64,000 nucleotides of DNA. Source: Roseobacter sp. (lineage in GTDB: Bacteria; Pseudomonadota; Alphaproteobacteria; Rhodobacterales; Rhodobacteraceae). The DNA lies in NCBI GenBank assembly GCA_024636495.1, contig JAGXGZ010000048.1, positions 62,001 through 126,000 of the forward strand, written 5' to 3'. Made by a program: the position numbers and the translations under genes. Below, one piece after another: positions 54,718 through 64,000 of the stretch; the first letter of the stretch is position 1; each line of letters opens with the position of its first letter. The notes under the pieces were generated by a model that saw only the letters and a list, made by a program, of their open reading frames with translations, did not search any database and was not told where the DNA came from.

Positions 54718-55305
54718 CTAGACCGCGTTGTCCAGTTCCAAAACCGTTTCAATCCCATCTTCCAACACATAGACACAGCCCTGACGGTTGGTCAGCCCCC
54801 CCATCTCTGCGCGGCTAAGTCCGCACAACTCTGCGCGCAGCAATTGACCACTTAGGCCATGTGCGACAATCACAGTCGGCTCGGTCAATGTCGCAACAAA
54901 ATCGCGAACCCTCGCCTGAAACCTCTCAAACCCTTCGCCGCCCGGTGCCGCGCTGTAAAACTCTATATGCGGGCTGTCGGGCGTAATCCCTTGAGGCAGG
55001 TCATTATAGATATCAGCGCGCAATTGCCCTTCCCACGCACCGGCAAAGACCTCCTTTAAGCGGTCATCGGTTTCGTATGCCCGGCCCGCCAGCGCGATAT
55101 CTGCCGTCTGCCGGGTCCGTTTAAGCGGGGATACGAAACAAGGCGGGTTTAGGGTCAATATCGGGGCCATCAATTCGGCCTGCTGCCGTGCATGCTGCAC
55201 GCCACGGGCGGACAGAACCGATTGTGTCTGCCCTTGCACCCGACCTTCAGCGTTCCATTCGGTTTCGCCATGGCGCAAAAACCAGACTTTGGGATATGTT
55301 TTCAT
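54718..55305 (-). CDS. Histidine phosphatase family protein
   Basis: A 195-residue phosphoglycerate-mutase-like phosphatase. LRHGETEWN holds the phospho-accepting histidine, SPLKRTRQTA the second arginine, and VIVAHGLSGQLLR the second histidine. The start at 55305 (MKTYPKVWFLRHGE) has AAGGA upstream. Could be a cobalamin-related or general metabolite phosphatase. Confidence 0.88.
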   Translation of the reverse strand: MKTYPKVWFLRHGETEWNAEGRVQGQTQSVLSARGVQHARQQAELMAPILTLNPPCFVSPLKRTRQTADIALAGRAYETDDRLKEVFAGAWEGQLRADIYNDLPQGITPDSPHIEFYSAAPGGEGFERFQARVRDFVATLTEPTVIVAHGLSGQLLRAELCGLSRAEMGGLTNRQGCVYVLEDGIETVLELDNAV

Positions 55306-55397
55306 ATGCGAGGTTCCTTGTGGTAGGCGGCTGGTTTCCGTCAGTTTCACCCAACCGCACCCAGAAGGCCACCCGCACCGAAAGCTAAATCCAAGAC

Positions 55398-56225
55398 CTA
55401 GCTATCATAGCCCGGATTGGTCCGCTTGAGCTTGCGCATCAGGCCCGGCCAGACCAGATTATCGCCTGAACCCGGCGTGAATGCCCCCGCCGCCTGACGC
55501 GCCACCAGATCCGCCATGTCTTGCGTTTCCTCATGCAGGTGCTCTTCACCGCCCGCGGCCTGCGCAAAAATCTGCGTTTTGCAGGCGTTTTCGAGGAAAT
55601 ACATCCGCAGGAATGCCAGCGCACAGTTCGGCCCAACCGTCAGCGTGCCGTGGTTGCGCAACATCAACAGGCTTTTATCGCCAATGTCATTCACGATCCG
55701 TTCACGTTCATCAAGGTTCAGCGCGATGCCTTCGTAGTCGTGATAAGCCAGATCGTTATTCACAATCATCGAGAACTGCGTATAGCGACGTAAACCGCCT
55801 TTCTGCACCGACACCGCCACACCGTAAGGCGTGTGAACATGAATGACACAGCCTGCATCATGGCGCGCAGCGTGAATGGCCGAATGGATAGTAAACCCTG
55901 CCGGATTGATAAAATACGGCGTTTCCTGACAGATATTGCCGTCCAGATCGATCTTCACCAAGGCTGACGCGGTCATTTCATCGAACATCAACCCGTATGG
56001 ATTGATCAAGAACCGTTCCTGCCCGTCTTCATCCGGCAGGCGGGCCGAAATATGGGTAAACACCAGATCGGTCCAGCCGTGCATCGCGCACAGCCGGTAA
56101 GTCGCAGCCAACTCGCAGCGCAACTTCCATTCCGCGTCAGATACTTTGCCTTTCAGGCTGGGTAGATCGGCCGGGTCTGGAATATCAAAGCCGGTCCCCC
56201 GCTGCATCGCTGATTGATCGTTCAT
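55398..56225 (-). CDS. Class II aldolase/adducin domain protein
   Basis: A 275-residue protein with THISARLPDE, INPYGLMFDEMTAS, the zinc-binding HVHTPYG and LRNHGTLTVG, the pattern of class II aldolases and adducin heads. Members cleave or epimerise sugar phosphates, but many stand-alone copies are uncharacterised. The ATG at 56225 has GGGAGGAG upstream. Confidence 0.88.
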   Translation of the reverse strand: MNDQSAMQRGTGFDIPDPADLPSLKGKVSDAEWKLRCELAATYRLCAMHGWTDLVFTHISARLPDEDGQERFLINPYGLMFDEMTASALVKIDLDGNICQETPYFINPAGFTIHSAIHAARHDAGCVIHVHTPYGVAVSVQKGGLRRYTQFSMIVNNDLAYHDYEGIALNLDERERIVNDIGDKSLLMLRNHGTLTVGPNCALAFLRMYFLENACKTQIFAQAAGGEEHLHEETQDMADLVARQAAGAFTPGSGDNLVWPGLMRKLKRTNPGYDS

Positions 56226-56406
56226 CTCATGCTCCTCCCTTGTATTTGGGGGGAGTATAGCGCGGCAAGGGGCAGATGAGGCAAGCATCAATACCAGAAA
56301 ACCCCCTGTCGTCCGGATAAATTCACAGTATATCTGATACAGTTGAGGTGGATATTTCTGCTTTAGTGTACTATTGCATACCAAACTTCCTGAAAGGCGC
56401 GAAAAC

Positions 56407-58620
56407 ATGGCTGATACGACCACACCCGACATCATTTACACCAAGGTTGATGAGGCGCCAGAACTGGCATCCTATTCCCTGCTGCCGATCATCCGCAGCT
56501 TTGCCGATGCCGCAGGCGTGTCAGTCGGCACCCGCGACATTTCGCTTGCCGGGCGTATTCTGGCGGCTTTTCCAGACGCTCTGAACGCGGACCAAAAGCA
56601 GTCGGACGACTTGGCCTTGATGGGCGATCTGGTAAAGCAGCCCGACGCCAACGTGATCAAACTGCCAAACATCTCGGCTTCGGTCCCGCAGTTGGTGGCG
56701 GCGGTGAAAGAATTGCAAAGCCAGGGCTACGCAATCCCCGACTATCCCGAAGCGCCCAGCACCGACGCCGAAAAAAAGGCCCGCGCCGCCTATGACGCGA
56801 TCAAAGGCTCGGCCGTGAACCCCGTTCTGCGCGAAGGTAATTCAGACCGCCGCGCGGCAAGTGCAGTTAAGAAATACGCGATGGCCAACCCCCATTCGAT
56901 GGGCACATGGTCCAAGGACAGCAAAACCAAGGTGTCCGCGATGTCCGGTGGTGATTTCTTCTCGAACGAAAAATCCCTGACGCTGTCTGACGCCCAAGCC
57001 GGTGCTGCAAAAATCGTGCATGTGGCCGCTGACGGGTCCGAAACCGTGTTGAAAGATGGTGTTACCTTCCCTGCGGGCACTGTTGTTGACACCACATTCA
57101 TGTCTGCACGTGCGCTGGACACCTTCCTCGCCGAACAGATCGAAGAAACCAAAGCCGATGGCACGCTATTTTCGCTGCACATGAAAGCGACGATGATGAA
57201 GGTGTCAGACCCGATCATCTTTGGTCATGCGGTACGCGTCTTTCTGAAGCCCGTGTTCGACAAATATGACGCTGAGCTGAAAGCCGCAGGCGTGAACCCC
57301 AACGCGGGCATCGGCGACATGATGGGCCGCATCGAAGGTCACCCCGAGATCGTGAAAGCCGTCAAAGATGCCATGGCCGCGCAGCCGCCCATGTATATGG
57401 TAAATTCCGACAAGGGCATCACCAACCTGCACGTGCCATCCGACGTGATCATCGACGCGTCGATGCCAGCGTTGATCCGTGCAGGCGGCAAGGGCTGGGG
57501 CCCGGACAACAAGGAACATGACACCAACTGTGTGATCCCTGATAATTCCTACGCCCCCGTTTACGACGAAAGCATCAAGTACTTTAAAGAAACCGGCGCG
57601 CTGGATCCGACAACATCAGGCACCGTGCAAAACATCGGTCTGATGGCCCAAAAAGCCGAAGAATACGGCTCGCACCCGACCACTTTTGAAATCCCTGCCG
57701 ATGGCACGGTCAAGATGATCGCAGCCAATGGCGATGTGATCTCTGAACATGCGGTCGAGGCGGGCGATATCTGGCGGGCTGCATCGGCCCGCAAGGCACC
57801 GATCGAAGACTGGGTACAACTGGCCATCGACCGCCAAAAAGCCGAAGGCTGCGAGGCGATTTTCTGGCTCGACGCAGACCGCGCCCATGACGCAGAGCTG
57901 ATCGCCTATGTCAAACCGATCCTTGAAGCCAAAGGCGTGGCAGACAAGTTCCAGATCATGTCGCCCGCCAAGGCCACGCGCCAAACGCTTGAAACCATCC
58001 GCAAGGGCGAAAACTCAATCGCGATCACAGGCAACGTGCTGCGCGACTATCTGACCGACCTGTTCCCGATCCTCGAGCTGGGCACATCGGCCAAGATGCT
58101 GTCGATTGTGAAACTGATGCAGGGCGGCGGCTTGTTTGAAACCGGTGCAGGTGGCTCTGCGCCCAAGCACGTTCAGCAGCTGGTCGACGAGAACCATTTG
58201 CGGTGGGATTCGCTGGGTGAATTCTGCGCCTTGGGTGAAAGCCTCAAGTTCTTGGCCGATCAAAAGAACAACGAAAAGGCGCGGATTTTGGGCAAGGCCG
58301 TTGATGACGCCACGCAAGGTATCCTTGACAACAACAAATCGCCCTCGCGCAAAGTCGGACAGCCCGACAACCGCGCCAGCCACTACTATTTTGCGATGTA
58401 TTGGGCACAGGCACTTGCCGCACAGACCGGCGATGCCGATCTGGCCGCGCATTTCAAACCCATCGCGGAAAAGCTGGCCGCAAACGAGGATCAGATCATG
58501 GCCGAACTGGCCGAGGTTCAGGGCAAAGCGGTAGATCTGGGCGGCTACTTCCACTCTGATCCAGCCAAGACCGAAGCTGTGATGCGCCCCTCAGCCACGC
58601 TGAACGCGATTATCGGATAA
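56407..58620 (+). CDS. icd: NADP-dependent isocitrate dehydrogenase, monomeric
   Basis: TCA-cycle enzyme forming 2-oxoglutarate and NADPH. The 737-residue length and blocks such as [46 protein letters not shown] and [13 protein letters not shown] identify the monomeric type (IDH-II). Start at 56407 ([18 protein letters not shown]); GAAAGG lies upstream. A strong terminator follows. Confidence 0.97.
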   Translation: MADTTTPDIIYTKVDEAPELASYSLLPIIRSFADAAGVSVGTRDISLAGRILAAFPDALNADQKQSDDLALMGDLVKQPDANVIKLPNISASVPQLVAAVKELQSQGYAIPDYPEAPSTDAEKKARAAYDAIKGSAVNPVLREGNSDRRAASAVKKYAMANPHSMGTWSKDSKTKVSAMSGGDFFSNEKSLTLSDAQAGAAKIVHVAADGSETVLKDGVTFPAGTVVDTTFMSARALDTFLAEQIEETKADGTLFSLHMKATMMKVSDPIIFGHAVRVFLKPVFDKYDAELKAAGVNPNAGIGDMMGRIEGHPEIVKAVKDAMAAQPPMYMVNSDKGITNLHVPSDVIIDASMPALIRAGGKGWGPDNKEHDTNCVIPDNSYAPVYDESIKYFKETGALDPTTSGTVQNIGLMAQKAEEYGSHPTTFEIPADGTVKMIAANGDVISEHAVEAGDIWRAASARKAPIEDWVQLAIDRQKAEGCEAIFWLDADRAHDAELIAYVKPILEAKGVADKFQIMSPAKATRQTLETIRKGENSIAITGNVLRDYLTDLFPILELGTSAKMLSIVKLMQGGGLFETGAGGSAPKHVQQLVDENHLRWDSLGEFCALGESLKFLADQKNNEKARILGKAVDDATQGILDNNKSPSRKVGQPDNRASHYYFAMYWAQALAAQTGDADLAAHFKPIAEKLAANEDQIMAELAEVQGKAVDLGGYFHSDPAKTEAVMRPSATLNAIIG

Positions 58621-58628
58621 TCCAAACG

Positions 58629-58660
58629 CCCCGCCCCCAGACAACGGGGGCGGGGTTTTT
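58629..58660 (+). terminator. Intrinsic terminator after icd
   Basis: CCCCGCCCCC and GGGGGCGGGG form a 10-bp stem with a 7-base loop at 58629-58655, followed by TTTTT. Confidence 0.92.
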
Positions 58661-58680
58661 CATTGCCACAGGAGGCCCCC

Positions 58681-59607
58681 ATGACCCGCTTTTCCCTTGC
58701 CGTGCATGGTGGTGCCGGAACGATCCTGAAATCCTCCATGACGCCCGAACTTGAGGTCGCGTATCACGCGGGTCTGCGCCGCGCGTTGGACGCAGGCCAT
58801 GCGGTTCTTGCGAAAAACGGCAGCGCGCTTGATGCCGTGACCGAAGCTGTTTGCGCGCTCGAGGACGAACCGCTGTTTAACGCGGGTCGCGGCGCCGTTT
58901 TCACCAGTGACGGCAAACAGGAAATGGACGCAGCCATCATGGAAGGCTTGGGCCGCCAGGCCGGAGCAGTCGGCAGTATCTTTGGCCCGCGCAACCCGAT
59001 CCGCGCCGCGCGTGCGGTGATGGAACAGACCGACCATGTGTTTCTGATCGGCCCGAACGCGTTGAAGCTGGCCCAGGATGCCGGCCTCCCCTTTGAGGAC
59101 ACGGCTTATTTCTTTACCCAATCCCGCTGGGACGCGCTGCAATCCACGCTCAAGATGCGCGCAGATGGCACGGTTGACGATGATCCTGCGCGTCGTCACG
59201 GCACCGTCGGTGCCGTCGCCTGCGATGCACAAGGCACGCTGGCCGCCGCGACGTCGACCGGGGGCATGACAGCCAAAGCGCCGGGGCGTGTCGGCGACAC
59301 CCCGGTGATCGGTGCGGGAACCTATGCCGACAACGCCACCTGCGCCGTTTCAGGCACGGGCCATGGCGAGGTGTTTATCCGCTACACCGCAGCCGCCGAG
59401 ATTGCCGCCCGGATGCGCCACGCCGGTCAGTCGCTTGAAGACGCCGCCGCCCATGTGGTGAACGTTGATCTGGGCCAAAATGACGGGTCAGGCGGGATCA
59501 TTGCAGTCGATGCACGGGGCAACATCACGATGCCCTTCAACTGCGATGGCATGTACCGTGGGTCAGTCACGCAAGACGGCGCGTTTGAAACCCTTATATA
59601 CCGTTAG
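58681..59607 (+). CDS. Isoaspartyl peptidase / plant-type L-asparaginase
   Basis: A 308-residue Ntn-hydrolase precursor. HGGAGTI opens the fold, LFNAGRGAVFTSDGKQEMDA follows, and self-cleavage is expected before T175 (RRHGTVGAVACD), freeing the nucleophile. STGGMTAKAPGRVGDTPVIG and GTGHGEVFIR complete the signature. It hydrolyses isoaspartyl dipeptides and asparagine. AGGAGG precedes the ATG at 58681. Followed by an M20 peptidase, which suggests a peptide/amino acid salvage pair. Confidence 0.94.
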   Translation: MTRFSLAVHGGAGTILKSSMTPELEVAYHAGLRRALDAGHAVLAKNGSALDAVTEAVCALEDEPLFNAGRGAVFTSDGKQEMDAAIMEGLGRQAGAVGSIFGPRNPIRAARAVMEQTDHVFLIGPNALKLAQDAGLPFEDTAYFFTQSRWDALQSTLKMRADGTVDDDPARRHGTVGAVACDAQGTLAAATSTGGMTAKAPGRVGDTPVIGAGTYADNATCAVSGTGHGEVFIRYTAAAEIAARMRHAGQSLEDAAAHVVNVDLGQNDGSGGIIAVDARGNITMPFNCDGMYRGSVTQDGAFETLIYR

Positions 59608-59641
59608 CACCAAAAATAGTCCTATCCCTCAGGAAACCAAC

Positions 59642-61018
59642 ATGACCCGCAACGCTGCCATTGATCATGCAACCGCTTATTTCGAAACCGGCCAGCTAAA
59701 GTCTGATCTGGCGGGACTTGTCGCCTTTCAAACGGAAAGCCAAACGCCGGATCAAAAACCGCAGCTTGGCCGCTATTTAAGCCAAGCGATCCAGCCACGA
59801 TTGCAAGCAATCGGTTTCACCTGCGAAATACACGACAATCCTGACCCGTCGGGGGGCCCGCTGTTGGTGGGGCTGCGGATCGAAGACCCGGCATTTACAA
59901 CCGTGCTTACCTATGGCCACGGCGATGTCACGCGCGCGCAAAAGGACCAATGGCGAGACGGCTTAAGCCCCTTCGATCTGACCGAAGAAGGCGATCGTTG
60001 GTACGGGCGCGGCGCTGCCGACAACAAGGTCCAGCATCTGATCAACATCTCAGCCCTTGAAAGCGTGCTGGCGATGCGCGGCTGCCTTGGGTTCAACGTC
60101 AAGATCATCCTGGAGATGAGCGAGGAAGTAGGCTCTCCGGGGCTTGCGGCCTTTATCAAAGATCGCAAGGAGCAGCTTGTGGCCGACGTTTTGATTGCCT
60201 CTGACGGGCCACGCTTGCGCCCAGACCGTGCAACCATGTTCATGGGTGCGCGCGGTGCAGCATCGTTTGATCTGGTCGTCGACCTGCGCGACGGTGCGCA
60301 TCATTCGGGCAACTGGGGCGGGCTGCTCGCGGACCCGGCCATGCTGCTGGCCCACGCGATTGCATCGATCAGTGATGCCCGCGGACAGTTGCGCATTCCC
60401 GAGTGGCGGCCCGACAGCCTGACCCAATCCATCCGCGATGCATTGAACGGGTTGCCCATTGTCGAAGGAAGCAATCCGTCCGTAGACGAAGACTGGGGCG
60501 AGGCAACGCTGACCCCGGCAGAACGCGCCTATGGCTGGAATTCCTTTGCAGTTCTTGCAATGACCAGTGGCGTGCCGGATGCACCGGTCAACGCGATTGC
60601 GTCCAAGGCACGCGCGACCTGTCAGTTGCGCTATGTCGTGGGCACCGACCCTGACGCGCTGTTGCCGGCCTTGCGCAGGCATCTGGACGCGGCAGGCCTG
60701 CAAAAAGTCCAGATCGTTCCGCACGCCGAGATCTTTCCAGCCACACGTCTTGATCCGGACCACCCTTGGGTCGCCTACGTCAAAACCTCGATCACGCAAA
60801 CAACCGGAGTGGCCCCGCATGTTCTGCCGAACCTGGCAGGGTCGCTGCCGAACGAATGTTTTTCCGATATTTTGGGGCTTCCAACGGTATGGGTGCCGCA
60901 CAGCTATCTGGGCTGCAATCAACACGCACCGAATGAACATGTGCTGAAATCAGTCTGCAAAAGCGGCCTGCAGATTATGGCAGGGCTGTTCTGGGATATT
61001 GGCGAAGGCACCCCCTGA
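59642..61018 (+). CDS. M20-family peptidase
   Basis: A 458-residue zinc-dependent peptidase or deacylase. TYGHGDV supplies the first His and Asp, GRGAADNKVQH the bridging Asp, and EMSEEVGSPG the catalytic and metal Glu; the dimerisation lid lies between about 220 and 340. AGGAAACC precedes the ATG at 59642. Coupled in position to the isoaspartyl peptidase. Substrate probably a dipeptide or N-acyl amino acid. Confidence 0.9.
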   Translation: MTRNAAIDHATAYFETGQLKSDLAGLVAFQTESQTPDQKPQLGRYLSQAIQPRLQAIGFTCEIHDNPDPSGGPLLVGLRIEDPAFTTVLTYGHGDVTRAQKDQWRDGLSPFDLTEEGDRWYGRGAADNKVQHLINISALESVLAMRGCLGFNVKIILEMSEEVGSPGLAAFIKDRKEQLVADVLIASDGPRLRPDRATMFMGARGAASFDLVVDLRDGAHHSGNWGGLLADPAMLLAHAIASISDARGQLRIPEWRPDSLTQSIRDALNGLPIVEGSNPSVDEDWGEATLTPAERAYGWNSFAVLAMTSGVPDAPVNAIASKARATCQLRYVVGTDPDALLPALRRHLDAAGLQKVQIVPHAEIFPATRLDPDHPWVAYVKTSITQTTGVAPHVLPNLAGSLPNECFSDILGLPTVWVPHSYLGCNQHAPNEHVLKSVCKSGLQIMAGLFWDIGEGTP

Positions 61019-61040
61019 TCAGGATGCCTTCGCCATGTTT

Positions 61041-61586
61041 TCAGGCGCGTGACAAAACGCTTGCTGGGCGTGCTTTTGCAAGTGCGGCAGTGATAAGCCC
61101 CGCAAGCACCGCTTTGATCAGATCGCCGGGGATGAACACCATCACCAAAGATGCCGCTTCCAGCGGTGTTTTACCAAGTGCAAAAGCCAGACCAGCAATG
61201 CCAAAGATGTATAGCACCACGATCCCGCCAATCACCGACGCAACTCCTGCCACAATCGCAAGCGACGGTCCGCGCCACTTTTCAACGATAAGACCCGTCA
61301 CAAACGCGGCAAAAGGAAAGCCGATCAGAAAGCCCGAAGACGGCAGCATGAACGCGCCCAAACCCCCACGGCCCCCCGCCAACAAGGGCAACCCCATCGC
61401 CACGAGCAGCATAAACAAAAGCACTGCCAACGCGCCGCGTTTGGCCCCCAGCACCGTGCCGCACAACATAATACCCAAACTTTGGGCGGTAATTGGCACA
61501 CCAAAGGCAAGTGTGAACTGCGGGATCAGCGCCAAGGCCGCGATTAGCGCAGCAAACAGGGCAACAAGGGTAAGATTACGTTCCAT
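61041..61586 (-). CDS. bioY: Biotin transporter subunit BioY
   Basis: A 181-residue membrane S-component with about six helices. It has VPITAQSLGIMLCGTVLG, the PITxQ-type segment of BioY, and GGRGGLGAFMLPSSGFLIG. It binds biotin and works alone or with an ECF module. BioM/BioN are not adjacent. It lies downstream of cobQ on the same strand. Confidence 0.94.
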   Translation of the reverse strand: MERNLTLVALFAALIAALALIPQFTLAFGVPITAQSLGIMLCGTVLGAKRGALAVLLFMLLVAMGLPLLAGGRGGLGAFMLPSSGFLIGFPFAAFVTGLIVEKWRGPSLAIVAGVASVIGGIVVLYIFGIAGLAFALGKTPLEAASLVMVFIPGDLIKAVLAGLITAALAKARPASVLSRA

Positions 61587-61653
61587 TTTCGATTGGTCCT
61601 TTGTTCATTTCGCGCATCTATCCCCATGAAGCTGCCAAAACGCAAGGATACTC

Positions 61654-63123
61654 TTAGTTTGGAACACCCACTGGCCCGGCACAGTCCAGCAGTGCCGAGA
61701 CATCCAGATGTTGCTCCATATGCGCGGCAAGCTGGTCCAGCGTGTCCTCTACGGTTTGACTGTATGACGTCGATGCAGCAGCCAAGCCGAATTTTGCCAG
61801 CCATGCCTTTCGAAAGACGTCATTGGCAAAAAGCCCATGCAGGTACGTGCCTGTGACCTTGCCATCGCGCGACGTCGCGCCATCAGGTACGCCGTCGATC
61901 TGCGCAAAGGGGCGCGCGCAATCAACGCCAGTGGTCTGGCCGATGTGGATCTCGTAGCCATCAATTTGCGCGCCCGTATCTGAATGGGTCGCGCACACGC
62001 GGGTCAGCGTTTTGTCCGCTGCCATCCGGGTGGAAACGTCTAACAAGCCAAGCCCAGCGTCGCGCCCCGAACCACCTTCATGGCCAGCCGGATCATCCAC
62101 CACCTGCCCCAGCATCTGATATCCGCCACAAATTCCCAGCACATGGCCCCCGCGCCGCACATGGGCGCGCAGGTCAATGTCCCAGCCTTGGGCGCGTAAA
62201 AACGCGAGGTCCCCGCGTGTGGACTTGGTGCCCGGCAAGATCACCAGATCAGCATCCGCAGGCAGCGGTGTGCCGGGCGGGATCATTGTCAGTCGCACAG
62301 ACGGTTCTGCGGCAAGCGGGTCAAGGTCATCAAAGTTTGAAATCCGCGAAAGCATCGGGCAAACGATATGAAACGCGCCATCAGATCTGGCCCGCGCCAG
62401 ATCAACGGCATCTTCGGCAGGTAACAGATGTGCCCCGTAGAACCAAGGCAGCACGCCAAAACCAGACCAACCCGTCCGGTGCTGGATATCCAGATATCCC
62501 TCATCAAACAGCGCGACATCACCGCGAAATTTATTGATCAAAAACCCTTTGATCATCGCTGTATCTGACGGGTCCATTACCGCTTGTGTGCCTACGATTT
62601 GCGCAATCACACCGCCCCGATCAATGTCCCCCGCCAGCACCACGGGTACATTCGCAGCACGGGCAAAACCCATATTCGCAATGTCGCCCTTTCGTAAATT
62701 CGTCTCGGCGGGGCTGCCTGCGCCCTCGACGATGATCAGATCGGCGGTTTTTGCAAGGATACCAAAGCTTTCCAAAACGGGCTTAAGTAACACGCCACGC
62801 GCGCCCCCGAAATCACGCGCCTCAAGACGGCTTTGCGCCTTTCCCTGGATCACGATCTGCGACCCCGTGTCTGTCTCGGGTTTCAGCAGAACCGGGTTCA
62901 TATGCACCGACGGGGTGCGCCCTGACGCCATCGCTTGCAGCGCTTGGGCGCGGCCAATCTCGCCCCCTTCATCCGTCACAGCGGCATTGTTCGACATATT
63001 TTGCGGCTTGAACGGTGCCACGGATATGCCCCGCCGAAGGGCCGCACGGCACAGCCCTGCCACCAACATCGACTTGCCCACATTTGAGCCGGTACCTTGA
63101 ATCATAATTGCGCGCGTTGGCAT
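61654..63123 (-). CDS. cobQ: Cobyric acid synthase
   Basis: Glutamine-dependent amidation of adenosylcobyrinic a,c-diamide at four sites in B12 synthesis. The 489-residue product has the P-loop-like [27 protein letters not shown], and the triad-type glutaminase domain with [10 protein letters not shown], whose cysteine is the nucleophile. The start at 63123 ([10 protein letters not shown]) has AAAGG upstream. It implies cobalamin synthesis in this organism, though other cob genes are outside the window. Confidence 0.95.
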   Translation of the reverse strand: MPTRAIMIQGTGSNVGKSMLVAGLCRAALRRGISVAPFKPQNMSNNAAVTDEGGEIGRAQALQAMASGRTPSVHMNPVLLKPETDTGSQIVIQGKAQSRLEARDFGGARGVLLKPVLESFGILAKTADLIIVEGAGSPAETNLRKGDIANMGFARAANVPVVLAGDIDRGGVIAQIVGTQAVMDPSDTAMIKGFLINKFRGDVALFDEGYLDIQHRTGWSGFGVLPWFYGAHLLPAEDAVDLARARSDGAFHIVCPMLSRISNFDDLDPLAAEPSVRLTMIPPGTPLPADADLVILPGTKSTRGDLAFLRAQGWDIDLRAHVRRGGHVLGICGGYQMLGQVVDDPAGHEGGSGRDAGLGLLDVSTRMAADKTLTRVCATHSDTGAQIDGYEIHIGQTTGVDCARPFAQIDGVPDGATSRDGKVTGTYLHGLFANDVFRKAWLAKFGLAAASTSYSQTVEDTLDQLAAHMEQHLDVSALLDCAGPVGVPN

Positions 63124-63160
63124 GGCCGATACCTTTTTAATGGTCATCGGCCATGTGGTG

Positions 63161-64000
63161 TCAGCCGCAGCGTTGCAGGTCAAGAGCGCCTGAAGAAGCC
63201 CGGAAACCCTCCGTGATCAAACTCTGCCAACGGCTTGCAAAAACGGCCTCAAGGCGGTCACATGACTGCAAAGGCTGCGGCAATTGGGTCGGGTCAATGC
63301 GGGCAAGCGTCTCAATCTCTTTGCGCCATGCCTCGACAGTGGGCTCGGTGACAACATGCGCACCAAGTGCGACGTGATCAGCCAGACCATCAATGCCACT
63401 GACCGACAGCTGGCGGCCCGCGCTTAGGGCTTCGATCGCCACAAGCCCGTAGGCCTCCCAAAGCGAGGGCATCGCAACAGCATCGACATTAGCAATTGCC
63501 TGCACCGGATCAGCCCAGCCCATAAATTTGATGCGTGCGTCATTTCCGGCCAACAGGCGCAGCGCGCGTTCTTCCGATCCTTCACCATAAATATGCAAGG
63601 CTAATGACGGGTCTAGTGTTGTGCGAAAGGCCTGCACCAGCAAGTGAAATCCCTTCTGACGGTCTAGACGCCCGATTGCCCCTATGACCCGCACCGGATG
63701 TTTCACCGGTGCCACAGCCCGAAATGCTGACAGATCAACACAGGACTGGATCACAGCAAGCTTGTCTTGTGACATAGCACCGCTTTGAACAAACCACGCA
63801 CCTTGGGCATGACTGACGGCCACAACCTTGTTGAACAGGCGGTAGGCCGTTTTCAAAAGCGTTGCAAACCGCACTGCATTGGTCACATTTTCCTGCACAA
63901 AGCCAGCAGTATAGCTGTGTTCAATATGGATCATCGGGACCAAAGGGTGCAGCCTGCGCAGGGCTACAAGCATCGGCATGGCACCCCAGCTGATTGCCAA
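63161..64000 (-). CDS. Glycosyltransferase family 4, 5' end outside window
   Basis: The frame is open at the right edge of the window, so the N-terminus is missing. The visible 279 residues include the GT4 nucleotide-sugar domain: [43 protein letters not shown] and [16 protein letters not shown] with the conserved E-x7-E. It probably builds a surface polysaccharide or glycolipid. It ends 38 bases before the cobQ start on the same strand. Confidence 0.88.
   Translation of the reverse strand: MAISWGAMPMLVALRRLHPLVPMIHIEHSYTAGFVQENVTNAVRFATLLKTAYRLFNKVVAVSHAQGAWFVQSGAMSQDKLAVIQSCVDLSAFRAVAPVKHPVRVIGAIGRLDRQKGFHLLVQAFRTTLDPSLALHIYGEGSEERALRLLAGNDARIKFMGWADPVQAIANVDAVAMPSLWEAYGLVAIEALSAGRQLSVSGIDGLADHVALGAHVVTEPTVEAWRKEIETLARIDPTQLPQPLQSCDRLEAVFASRWQSLITEGFRASSGALDLQRCG

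Overview
The window looks like chromosomal DNA of an alphaproteobacterium, most likely a marine Rhodobacterales (roseobacter group). Supporting points are the MipZ division ATPase, the trmD-purC-rplS-rpmE string with a roseobacter-style TrmD N-terminus, the TRAP transporter, the membrane-anchored cytochrome c, the monomeric NADP isocitrate dehydrogenase, and base composition. I see no insertion sequence, prophage, plasmid function or CRISPR array. The sequence was read by eye, with no database search.

Layout. 1-4282: housekeeping (3' end of a sulfotransferase-like gene, trmD, purC, rplS, rpmE, mipZ). 4272-11190: a MarR regulator and DMT exporter divergent from a homogentisate cluster (hmgA, fahA, an atypical metallo-beta-lactamase-fold protein, and a flavoprotein hydroxylase overlapping a 61-residue DUF2783 protein). 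11196-14289: a cytosine-deaminase-like amidohydrolase and an orphan Tat-exported peptide-type binding protein. 14349-29175, all on the minus strand: an aerobic benzoyl-CoA epoxidation (box) locus headed by a TRAP transporter and two acyl-CoA ligases, ending with the regulator boxR and a degenerate hydroxyacyl-CoA-dehydrogenase-like protein. 29700-34548: tRNA-Met, hemE, hemC, a fasciclin protein, hemF and an SDR lacking its catalytic lysine. 34580-38424: an RsmC-like methyltransferase, clpS, a HAD phosphatase and a D,D-carboxypeptidase with SPOR domain. 38534-44571: a yejABEF peptide importer with an extra 100-residue membrane protein inserted between yejE and yejF. 44741-53762: cytochrome c, pheA, SRPBCC protein, nudC, a 5'-nucleotidase, the SRP RNA, a zinc protease, dnaX-ybaB-recR. 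53754-64000: assorted metabolism (hydroxyacyl-CoA dehydrogenase family, histidine phosphatase, class II aldolase, icd, asparaginase, M20 peptidase, bioY, cobQ) and the 3' part of a glycosyltransferase.

How it fits together. Two aromatic-acid routes sit side by side. The first converts a hydroxyaromatic, possibly 3-hydroxyphenylacetate, to homogentisate and on to fumarate and acetoacetate. The second imports and CoA-activates benzoate-like acids, epoxidises the ring (BoxAB) and opens it (BoxC). The box locus carries a repeated motif, TGCACT-N4-YGCR, just upstream of bclA, boxC and boxR, with a fourth copy far upstream of the TRAP genes. This is the best candidate for the BoxR operator and the most coherent regulatory signal in the window. 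Hairpins between boxC/boxB and boxB/boxA suggest differential mRNA processing.
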